64,000 nucleotides of DNA, taken from Pseudomonas congelans. GTDB lineage: Bacteria; Pseudomonadota; Gammaproteobacteria; Pseudomonadales; Pseudomonadaceae. Position numbers and translations under genes: made by a program. The stretch lies in the NCBI RefSeq assembly GCF_900103225.1, contig NZ_FNJH01000001.1:1019378-1083377 (forward strand). Reading direction: 5' to 3'. The notes under the pieces are model-generated. The model was not told the origin of the DNA. It saw nothing but the letters and a program-made list of their open reading frames with translations, and did not search any database. Shown here piece by piece: positions 50,601 to 62,600 of this stretch (positions are counted from its first letter, which is position 1; each line of letters opens with the position of its first letter).

Positions 50601-53600
50601 TTCGCGTTCGACTTCTCGGTCTGGGAAATCTGGGGTGCGCTGTTGCACGGCGGGCGTTTGCTGATCGTGCCGCAGTTGGTCAGCCGCTCTCCGCAAGACT
50701 GCTACGCGCTGTTGTGCAGCGCCGAAGTGACGGTGCTCAACCAGACCCCGAGCGCGTTCCGCCAGTTGCTCAGTGCCCAGGGCGAGAGCGATCAGCGGCA
50801 CTCCTTGCGCCAGCTGATTTTTGGTGGCGAAGCGCTGGACACCGGGATCCTCAAGCCGTGGTACGCCAGGGTGATCAACGCCGGTACGCAGTTGGTGAAC
50901 ATGTATGGCATCACCGAAACCACGGTGCATGTGACCTATCACCCCCTGGTGGCGGCAGATGCGCAGCGTGCGGGCGTGAGCCCTATTGGTGTGCGCATTC
51001 CCGATTTGCAGTTGTATGTGCTCGACGCGCGCCGCGAGCCGGTGCCGGTGGGTGTGGTCGGCGAGCTGTATGTCGGCGGCGCCGGTGTCGCGCGGGGCTA
51101 CTTGAATCGTGAAGCGTTGACGGCCGAGCGTTTCATGGCGAATCCGTTCAGCAAGGATCCTCAGGCGCGCCTGTACCGAACCGGCGACCTGGGTCGCTGG
51201 ATGGACGATGGCAGTCTCGATTACCTGGGCCGCAACGACGATCAAGTCAAAATCCGTGGTTTCCGTATCGAACTGGGAGAAATCCAGGCTGCGCTGGCCG
51301 CTTGCGACACGGTCCGCGAAGCGCTGGTGCTGGTCCGCGAGGATCAACCGGGCGACAAGCGCCTGGTAGCCTATGTGATCGCCGCGCCGGGCCAGGAGAT
51401 CGTCGCGGCTGACTTGCGCGCACGATTGCTGCTGTCTCTGGCCGACTACATGGTGCCCAGTGCTTTTGTGGCAATGGACAGTTTCCCGCTGACCGCCAAC
51501 GGTAAGCTCGACCAAAAGGCGTTGCCCGCACCGGATGCGCAGGCACTGGCAATGCGTGAGTACGCGCCGCCCGAGGGCGATGTCGAGATCGCCATCGCGC
51601 AGATCTGGCAGTCTCTGCTGCAAGTGCCACAGGTTGGCCGCCACGATCATTTCTTCGAGCTGGGCGGGCATTCGTTGCTGGCCGTCAAACTGATCGAGCG
51701 CATGCGTCAGATCGACCTGTCGGCCGATGTGCGGGTGCTGTTCAGCCAGCCGACCCTTGCCGCGCTCGCTGCGGCAGTGGGCGGGTACACCGACGTGCAG
51801 GTGCCGGATAACCTGATTGTGCCGGGCTGCGAGCGCATTACCCCTGACATGCTGCCGCTGGCTGATCTGGATCAGGCAGCGATTGATCGGGTCGTCGCCA
51901 GCGTGCCGGGCGGCCTGGCCAACATCCAGGACATCTACGCCCTGGCCCCCTTGCAGGAAGGCATTCTGTATCACCATCTGGCGACGGATGAAGGTGACCC
52001 CTATGTCTTGCAGATGCTCCTCGCGTTCGATGATCGCGAGTGCCTGGCCGGATTCGCAGCGGCCTTGCAGAGCGTGGTCGAACGCCACGACATTCTGCGC
52101 ACCGGCGTGGTCTGGGAAGGGCTTGAGCAGCCGGTACAGGTGGTCTGGCGCAACGCGAAACTGAGCCTGGAAGAGGTGGCCATCGATCCGCTCGACGGTG
52201 ACGTGCTGACACGACTACGCGAGCGTTTTGACCCGCGTCACTATCGCCTGGACATCGGCCAGGCGCCGCTGATGCGCATCGCCTATGCCGAGGACAACAC
52301 CCACCAGCGTCTGGTCGGCATGTTGCTATTCCACCATCTGGCGCTGGATCACACCTCACTGGAAGTAGTGGTGGAGGAAATGCAGGCCAGCCTGCAGGGG
52401 CAGATCGAACAATTGCCGGCGCCGGTGCCTTATCGCAACCATGTGGCACAGGCGCGTCTGGGGATCAGCCAGGCCGAGCACGAAGCGTTTTTCCGCGACA
52501 TGCTCGGCGACATCGATGAACCGACCCTCGCTTACGGCCTACAGGACGTGCAGGGTGATGGCAGCGGTATCGAGGAAGTGCATCAGGTGCTCGACAGCCA
52601 GCTGAGCAGCCGTATACGCAGCATTGCGCGGCAGTTGGGGGTTAGCGCTGCAAGCCTGGCGCACCTGGCATGGGCTCAGGTGGCAGGTCGGGTCTCGGGC
52701 CGTGAAGAAGTGGTGTTCGGCACCGTACTGATGGGCCGCATGCAGGGCGGCAGCGGTGCCGACCGGGCGCTGGGAATGTTCATCAACACCTTACCGCTGC
52801 GCATCAGCGTCGGCAGCCAGAGCGCTCTGGCGGCGGTCAAGGTCACTCACCAGCGTCTGTCGGCCCTGCTGGGGCATGAGCATGCCTCGCTGTCGCTGGC
52901 CCAGCGCTGCAGCGGCGTGCCGAGCTCGCTGCCGCTGTTCAGTACCTTGCTCAACTACCGCCACAGCAACGGCGGTGCGGCCTCGACCGACACATTGTCG
53001 GCCTGGCAGGGCATTCAGACCCTGAGCATGGAGGAACGGACCAACTATCCGCTGTGCCTGAACGTCGATGACCTGGGCGATGACTTCACGCTCACCATTC
53101 AGGCCGTCAAGCAAATCAGTGCCACGCGCATCGGCGAGTACATGCAGGTTGCACTGCGCAGCCTGGTAGAAGCGCTGGAACACACGCCGCAAGCAGCGCT
53201 GAACAGCCTGGCGATACTGCCGGACGATGAGCGCGAGCTGTTGCTGGCGGGCTTCAATGACACCGCCCATCCTTATCCGCGCGATGTTCTGATCCACCAA
53301 CTGATCGAACAACAGGCTGCTCAGCGTCCGGATGCCTGCGCCGTAAGCGGCGACAGCGGTGCGTTGCTCACTTACGCCAAGCTCAACCAACAGGCCAACC
53401 AGCTCGCCCATCGTCTGATCGAACTGGGCGTGGAGCCTGATGCGCGTGTCGCGGTCAGCCTGCGTCGCGGCCCGGAAATGGTCGTGGCGCTGTTGGGTAT
53501 CCTCAAGGCCGGTGGCGCCTACGTGCCGATCGACCCGGATCTGCCCAGCGCTCGCCGGGCCTACATGCTTGAAAACAGCGCCCCCCATGCGGTGCTGACC

Positions 53601-56600
53601 AGTCAGGATCTGCTGGCAGATCTGCCAGCCCTTAGCATTCCGGTGCTGGTGCTCGACGGTCGTGACGACCGCGCCCAGCTTGCCGCACAGCCAGTCAGCA
53701 ACCCGGATGCCAGGGCCCTGGGTCTGCAGCCGAATCATCTGGCCTACGTGCTCTACACCTCGGGTTCCACCGGGCAGCCCAAAGGCGTGATGAACGAACA
53801 CCTGGGCGTGGCCAACCGCCTGCTCTGGGCTCGCGACGCCTATCAAGTGAACAGTCAGGATCGCGTGCTGCAAAAGACCCCGTTCGGCTTCGACGTGTCA
53901 GTCTGGGAGTTTTTCCTGCCATTGCTGGCCGGTGCCGAACTGGTCATGGCACGTCCCGGTGGCCATCAGGAGCCGGATTACCTGGCGCAGGTAATGAGTG
54001 ACGCGGGCATTACCCTGCTGCACTTCGTGCCTTCAATGCTCGATGTATTCCTGGAACACCGTTCGAATCGCGACTTCCCGCAACTGCGCCGCGTGCTGTG
54101 CAGCGGCGAGGCCTTGCCTCGTGCGTTGCAGCGCCGCTTCGAGCAACACCTCAAGGGTGTTGAACTGCACAACCTGTATGGCCCGACCGAAGCGGCCATC
54201 GACGTGACTGCGTGGGAATGCCGCCCGACAGATCCTGGCGACAGCGTGCCCATCGGTCGCCCGATTGCCAACATTCAGATGCACGTGCTGAATGCCCAAG
54301 GCCAGCTGCAACCGCTGGGCGTGGCCGGTGAGCTGCACATTGGCGGTATCGGCGTGGCACGAGGTTACCTGAACCAGCCGGAGTTGAGCTCCGAGCGTTT
54401 CATCGCCGACCCGTTTTCCAGCGATCCGCAGGCACGTCTTTACAAAACCGGCGACGTGGGTCGCTGGCTGGCCAATGGCGCGCTGGAGTACCTGGGCCGC
54501 AATGACTTCCAGGTGAAGATTCGCGGCCTGCGCATCGAAATCGGTGAAGTCGAGGCCGCGTTGGCCAAACACCCGGCGGTTCACGAAGCGGTGGTCACCG
54601 CTCGCGAAGACATCCCCGGTGACAAACGCCTTGTGGCTTACTACACACAGTCTGCCGAGCAGACTGCTGTCGATATCGAAACCCTGCGCAGTCACCTGCA
54701 GCAACAGTTGCCGGAGTACATGGTTCCGGCCATTTATGTGCTGCTTGAGGCCATGCCACTGACGCCGAACGGCAAGCTGGATCGCAAGGCGCTGCCAGCA
54801 CCGGACAGTGACGCGCTGATCAGCCGTGGCTACGAAGCACCGCAAGGCGAAACCGAAGAGCAGATCGCGGTTATCTGGCAAGACCTGCTGGGCGTCGAGC
54901 AGGTCGGGCGTCACGACAACTTCTTCGAACTCGGCGGTCACTCGCTGCTGGCCGTCAGCCTCACCGGGCGTATGCGCCAGTTGGGCCTGAGTGCCGATGT
55001 GCGCGTGCTGTTCAGCCAGCCCACCCTGGCCGCACTGGCCGCACTGGCCGCAGCCGTGGGCGGCGGCACCGAGATTGTGGTGCCAGCCAACCTGATCACC
55101 GGGGATTGCCAGCGCATTACGCCTGACCTGCTGCCACTGGCCGACCTGACTCAGGCGCAGATCGATCAAGTCGTAGCAACTGTGCCGGGCGGCATAGCCA
55201 ATGTGCAGGACATCTACGCACTGGCACCGTTGCAGGCAGGCATCCTTTATCACCATCTGGCCGCCGAAGTCGGTGACCCCTATGTGCTGCAGACGCAGTT
55301 CGCCTTCGCTGACAGCGAGCGCCTGAACGCCTTCGTTCAGGCCTTGCAGATGGTCATCGACCGCCACGACATTCTGCGCACCAGCGTGGTATGGGACGGT
55401 CTGGACTCACCGGTGCAAGTGGTCTGGCGTCAGGCCCGGTTGCACCTTGACGCGCTTGAGCTTGATCCGGCAGACGGCGATATCGGTGCGCAACTGCACA
55501 GCCGCTTCGATCCGCGCCATTACCGTCTGAACGTCGGCCAGGCACCGCTGATGCGTGTGGCCTATGCCGAAGACCCGCTCAATCAGCGCATCTGCGCGCT
55601 GCTGTTGTTCCACCACATGGCGCTGGACCACGTGGCGCTGGAAGTGGTGAAGCATGAAATGCAGGCCTGGCTGGCGGGCGAGGCAGACAGCCTGGCAGCG
55701 TCGGTGCCCGTGCCGTATCGCAACTATGTGGCCCAGGCACGCCTGGGTGTCAGCCAGGCCGATCACGAAGCATTTTTCCGCGACATGCTCGGCGATATCG
55801 ATGAGCCGACGCTGCCGTTCGGCCTGCTGGATGTGCAGGGTGAAGGTCGCGACATCGAGGAAGCCAGCCTGGCGCTGGACCCTCAACTCAACTTGCGCCT
55901 GCGTGCTCAGGCCCGGCAACAGGGGGTGAGTGCCGCCAGCCTGGTGCACCTGGCCTGGGCTCAGGTGTTGGGCAAGGTATCAAACAAGCAGGACGTGGTG
56001 TTCGGCACCGTCCTGATGGGCCGGATGCAGAGTGGCGAAGGTGCCGAGCGGGCACTGGGGATGTTCATCAACACTTTGCCACTGCGGGTGTCGGTGGGCG
56101 AGCAGGGCGTACGCGACGAGGTCAAGGCCACTCACAAGCGCCTGACGGCCTTGCTCGGTCACGAACATGCCTCGCTGGCGTTGGCCCAGCGTTGCAGCGG
56201 TGTAGCTGCACCCGCGCCGCTGTTCAGCGCGCTGCTCAACTATCGTCACAGTGGGGTAGGCAGTGCATCCGACCAGGCCATGCAGGCCTGGCAGGGTATC
56301 GCGGTCCTCAGCGGCGAAGAACGCACCAACTATCCACTGACCTTGAACGTCGATGATCTGGCTGACGGGTTCAGCCTGACGGCTTTGGTGGTTTCGTCAA
56401 TCGGTGCCCAACGTGTATGCGGCTATATGCACACGGCACTGGAAAACCTGTTGACGGCGCTGGAGCAGACGCCAGAAACATCGTTGCAAGGTTTGGCGAT
56501 CCTGCCGGCGACCGAGCGCGAGCAGTTGCTGGTGGCGTTCAACAACACCGCGCTGGATTACGACAACGAACAGACCATTCACGGGATGTTCGAAGCGCAG

Positions 56601-59600
56601 GTAGAGCGCACGCCGGAAGGGGTGGCAGTCGTCCATGGCGAACAACGCCTGACCTATCGCGAGCTTAACGAGCAGGCCAACCGGCTGGCCCATGCCCTGC
56701 GTAAACAGGGCGTGCAGCCGGATTCGCGGGTCGGGATCTGTGTAGAACGCGGCGTGGAGATGGTCGTCGGCCTGCTGGCGATTCTCAAGGCGGGCGGCGG
56801 GTATGTGCCGCTGGATCCGGCGTATCCGGTAGAACGCATCGCTTATATGTTGCAGGACAGCGCGCCGGCGGCCGTGCTGGCTCAAACCGCTACCCAGGGT
56901 TTGCTGGCCGACGTTTCGGTGCCCGTCATCAATCTTGACCTGGGCAACTGGCAGGACGAATCCGTCCAGAATCCGCAGGTGCCGGGGCTGACTTCGGCGC
57001 ATCTGGCGTACCTGATCTATACCTCGGGCTCCACCGGTCTGCCGAAAGGCGTGATGATCGAACACCGCAACACCGTGAACTTCCTGAGCTGGGCGCACAC
57101 GGCCTTCGACGGCTCTGCACTGGAAAAAACCCTGTTCTCCACTTCACTGAACTTCGACCTCGCAGTCTATGAGTGCTTTGCGCCACTCACCTCGGGCGGC
57201 AGCATCGAAGTCGTCAAGAACGTGCTGGAACTGCAACATGGCGAGCACGACATCGGCCTGATCAACACCGTACCGTCGGCGTTGAAAGCACTGCTGGACG
57301 TAGATGGGCTGCCAGAATCGGTTCACACCGTAAACGTCGCCGGTGAAGCGCTCAAACGCAGTCTGGTGGAAAACCTGTTCGAGAACACCGGCGTGCAGCG
57401 CCTGTGCAACCTCTATGGCCCTTCGGAAACCACCACCTATTCAAGCTGGGTGGCCATGGACCGCGAAGAGGGCTTCGCAGCGCACATCGGCAAGCCGGTT
57501 GGCAACACGCAGTTTTACCTGCTGGACGAACAGCAGCAGCCTGTACCAATGGGTGTCGCGGGTGAAATCTACATCGGCGGTGCCGGCGTGGCGCGGGGCT
57601 ACCTGAACCGTGACGACCTGACCGCCGAACGCTTCCTCGAAGACCCGTTCAGCCAACAGCCAGCGGCACGCATGTACCGCACCGGCGACCTGGGTCTTTA
57701 CCTGCCGGACGGCAATATCGAATACCTCGGCCGTAACGACGATCAGGTGAAAATCCGTGGCTTCCGTATCGAGCTCGGTGAGATCGATGCACGCCTGGCC
57801 AAACACCCGGCCGTCCACGAAGCCGTAGTGACAGCTCGCGAAGATGTGCCGGGCGACAAGCGTCTGGTGGCTTATTACACCCTGATCGCAGGACATGCTC
57901 CGGTAGACATCGACAGCCTGCGCGGCTGGCTGCAGGAACAATTGCCGGCCTACATGATCCCGGTGGCTTATGTGCTGCTGGATGCACTGCCGCTGACCCC
58001 GAACGGCAAACTGGACCGCAAGGCCCTGCCAGCACCCGAAATTGATGCACTGGTCAGCCGTGGCTATGAAGCCCCACAAGGCGAAACCGAAGCGCAGATC
58101 GCGGCTATCTGGCAAGACCTGCTGGGCGTTGCCCAGGTCGGTCGACACGACAACTTCTTCGAGCTGGGCGGTCATTCGCTGCTGGCGGTCAGCCTGATCG
58201 GGCGTATGCGTCAGTCGGGCTTGAGCTCGGACGTGCGCGTGCTGTTCGGCCAGCCGACGCTGGCTGCACTCGCAGCGGCGGTCGGCGGCGGCACGGAAGT
58301 CGTGGTGCCCGCCAACCTGATTTCCGAGCACTGCGAACACATCACCCCGGACCTGTTGCCGCTGGCCGACCTGACCCAGGCGCAGATCGACCAGGTGGTC
58401 GCCAGCGTGCCGGGCGGCGTAGCGAATGTGCAGGACATCTACCCGCTGGCGCCGTTGCAGGAAGGCATCCTCTATCACCATCTCAGCGCTGAGCGCGGGG
58501 ATCCGTATCTGCTGCAATCGCTGTTCGCCTTCGACAGCCAGAAGCATGTCGACGACTTTGCCCGCGCCTTGCAGTTCGTGATCCAGCGCCATGACATTCT
58601 GCGCACGGCTCTGGTCTGGGAGGGACTCGACGAACCGATGCAAGTAGTCTGGCGTCAGGCGTTGCTGCTGCGTGAAAGCTTTGACCCAGATCCGCAAGGC
58701 GGCGACGTCGCGGCACAGTTGCACCAGCGTTTCGACTCCCGCCACCAGCGTCTGGATATTCGTCGGGCGCCGATGATGCGTCTTGTACACGCCTGGGATG
58801 AGCCCAACCAGCGCTGGCTGGGTTGGCTGCAGTTCCATCATCTGGTCATGGACCATACCACGCTGGACGTAGTGCGCTATGAGATGCAGGCCTACCTGCT
58901 GGGGCAGGGGGCTCAACTGGGCTTGGCGGCGCCATATCGCAATTATGTCGCTCAGGTCCGCCTGGGCATGAGCCAGGAGGAACATGAGGTGTTCTTCCGC
59001 GACATGTTGAGCGACGTTGACGAGGCGACGCTGCCGTTCGGTTTGCAGGAAGTGCAAGGTGACGGTCATGGCATCGAAGAAGACTGTCTGGCGGTGGATC
59101 TGGAGCTCAGCCGTCGTTTGCGGGCCCAGGCCCGTCAACTGGGAGTCAGTGCCGCAAGCCTTGTCCACCTGGCCTGGGCGCAGCTGTTGAGCAAGACCTC
59201 GGGGCGTGACGACGTAGTGTTCGGCACCGTGCTGCTGGGCCGGATGCACGGTGGCGAAGGCTCGGACCGAGCGCTGGGTGTGTTTATCAACACCTTGCCG
59301 CTGCGTGTGGGCCTGGGCGACCAAGGCGTGCGTGACGGGGTCAAGGCCACGCACCGGCGGTTGACCGCATTACTCGGGCATGAACACGCGTCTCTGGCGC
59401 TGGCCCAGCGTTGCAGTGGCGTGGTCGCACCAGCGCCGTTGTTCAGCGCGCTGCTCAACTATCGCCACACCAGCGTTGCCGTGACCGATGAGACGCTGAC
59501 CGCCTGGAATGGCATACATGCGCTGCCGCTGGGCGATGAAGAACGCACCAACTATCCACTGACCCTCAACGTCGATGACCGGGGCGAAGACTTCCTGTTG

Positions 59601-62600
59601 ACTGTGCAGACTGTACCGCTGATCGACGCCGCTCGGATCTGCGCCTACATGCAGCAAACCTTGAGCAATCTGGTCAACGCGCTGGAGCAGGCACCGCAGA
59701 CTCCGTTGCACGCCATTTCGATACTGCCGGACAGCGCGCGCGAGCAGTTGCTTGAACAGTGCGAGCAGCCCGGCAATACCTACCCAAGCGAGACACCGAT
59801 TCATCTGCAATTCGAAGCCCGCGCTGCACAACAGCCAGACGCCGTGGCGCTGGTGTTCGAAGAGCAGACCCTGAGCTACGGCGAACTCAACGCGCGTGCC
59901 AACCAGGTCGCGCACCGCCTGCTGGCACAAGGCGTTCGTCCGGATGATCGGGTGGCGATCTGCGTCGAACGCGGCCCGGCGATGATTATCGGCTTGCTGG
60001 GGATCCTCAAGTCCGGGGCCGGTTATGTGCCGCTGGATCCGGCTTACCCGCTTGAGCGCCTGGCGTATACCCTCGGCGACAGCGACCCGGTGGCGTTGTT
60101 GAGCCAGCAGTCAGTGCAGCAAGCCCTGCCGGTATCCGAAGTGCCGGTGATCAGTCTTGACTATGCCGATTTGCAGGACGAATCCGTCTGCAATCCGCAG
60201 GTGCCGGTAAAGCCTACCCACCTGGCTTATGTGATCTACACCTCCGGCTCCACCGGTCTGCCCAAGGGCGTGATGGTCGAGCATCGCAACGTTGCACGGC
60301 TGTTTTCCGCCACCGAAGACTGGTTCGGCTTCAATGAACAGGATGTCTGGGCGCTGTTCCATTCGTTCGCCTTCGACTTCTCGGTCTGGGAAATCTGGGG
60401 CGCGTTGCTGCACGGCGGCCGTCTGTTGATCGTCCCGCAACTGGTCAGCCGCTCGCCCGAAGACTTCTATAACCTGCTGTGCAGTGCCAGGGTTACGGTG
60501 CTCAACCAAACGCCAAGTGCGTTCCGTCAACTGATTGCTGCCCAGGCTGAAAACACCCAGGCACATTCGCTGCGCCAGGTGATTTTCGGTGGTGAGGCGC
60601 TGGAAACAGCGATGCTCAAGCCGTGGTACGCCCGCAACGTGAATGCCGACACGCAACTGGTAAACATGTACGGCATCACCGAAACCACCGTGCACGTGAC
60701 CTATTACCCGTTGCAGCCTGAAGACGCCCAGCGCGTCGGTGCCAGCCCGATCGGCAAACGCATCCCGGACCTGCAGCTTTATCTGCTCGACGCCCAAGGC
60801 GAACCAGTACCGGCAGGCGTGATCGGCGAGCTGTACGTGGGCGGTGCCGGTGTTGCTCGTGGCTACCTGAACCGTGAAGCACTGACGGCCGAGCGTTTCC
60901 TCGATAACCCGTTCAGTACAGCACCGGCTGCGCGGCTGTACCGTACCGGCGACCTGGGCCGCTGGCTGGCCGATGGCAGCCTGGAATACCTGGGCCGCAA
61001 CGACGAACAGGTCAAGATTCGCGGCTTCCGCATCGAACTGGGCGAGATCGAAGCGCGTCTGGCCGAATATCCTGACGTCCGCGATGCCGTTGTGATGTGC
61101 CGTGAGGATGTGCCCGGCGACAAGCGTCTGGTGGCCTATGTCACGGCGCAGCAGACGGAAATCCTGCTGGACATCGAAAGCCTGCGCGAGCATCTGCAGG
61201 ACGCATTGCCGGAGCACATGGTGCCTGCAGCATACGTGCAACTCGATGAGTTGCCCCTGACGGCCAACGGCAAGCTCGACCGCAAGGCGTTGCCGGTGCC
61301 TGACCGCTCGGCGCTGGCCAGTCGTGGCTACGCAGCACCTGAAAACGATACCGAGATGGCCATCGCGCGGATCTGGCAAGACCTGCTGCAACTGGAGCAG
61401 GTCGGTCGTCATGACAACTTCTTCGAACTGGGCGGCCACTCGCTGCTGGCAGTGAAACTGATCGAACGCATGCGTCAGATTGATCTGGTTGCCGACGTCC
61501 GCGTGCTGTTCAGTCAGCCGACCCTGTCTGCACTGGCGGCAGCGGTGGGCGGCAAAGGTGCAGTGGAAGTACCCGCCAATCTTATTACCGCTGGCTGCGA
61601 GCGCATCACCCCGGACATGCTGCCTCTGGCAGCGCTGAGCCAGGATGATATCGACCGCGTGGTCGCAAGCGTGCCCGGCGGTCTGGCCAACGTGCAGGAC
61701 ATCTATGCACTGGCGCCGCTGCAGGAAGGGATTTTGTATCACCACCTTGCCGCGACCGAGGGAGACCCGTACCTGCAATACGCACTGTTTGGCTTTGACA
61801 GCCTCGAGCGTTTGCACGGTTTCGCCCAGGCTATGCAAGGCGTAATCGCCCGGCACGATATCCTGCGCACCGCCGTGCTTTGGGAGCGTCTCGACGCTCC
61901 GGTGCAGGTGGTCTGGCGTGAAGCGACCCTGGGCCTGGATGAACAGGTGCTGGACTCGGCCGATGGCGACATCGCCGAACAACTGCTCGAACGCCTGGCC
62001 CCTCGCCACACGCGCCTGGACATTCGTCAGGCGCCGATGTTGCGCATCGGTTATGCACATGACGAGGTGAACAATCGCTGGCTGGGCATGCTGCTATTCC
62101 ATCACCTGGTGGACGACGCAACTTCGCTGCGCACTCTAAGCGGCGAAATCGAGGCCTATATGCTGGGGCAGCAAGCCTCGCTGCCACCGTCCGTGCCTTA
62201 CCGCAATTACGTGGCGCAAGCCATGCTCGGCGTGAGCCGCGAGGAGCACGAAGCGTTTTTCCGCGACATGCTCGGTGACATCGATGAGCCGACGCTGCCG
62301 TTCGGCCTGCTGGACGTACAGGGTGACGGTCGCGGTATCGAGGAAGCGCACCAGACGGTCGACATGGACCTGAGCCGCCGCCTGCGCTTGCAGGCCCGTC
62401 AGTTCGGGGTCAGCTCCGCCAGTCTGTATCACCTGGCCTGGGCCCGTGTTCTGGGCGCTTTGTCAGGCAAGGATGACGTGGTGTTCGGCACGGTATTGCT
62501 CGGCCGCCTGCAGGGTGGTGCCGGGTCTGACAGGGCGCTGGGGATGTTCATCAACACCTTGCCGCTGCGGGTCACGCTGGGCGAGCAGGGCGTGCGCAAC

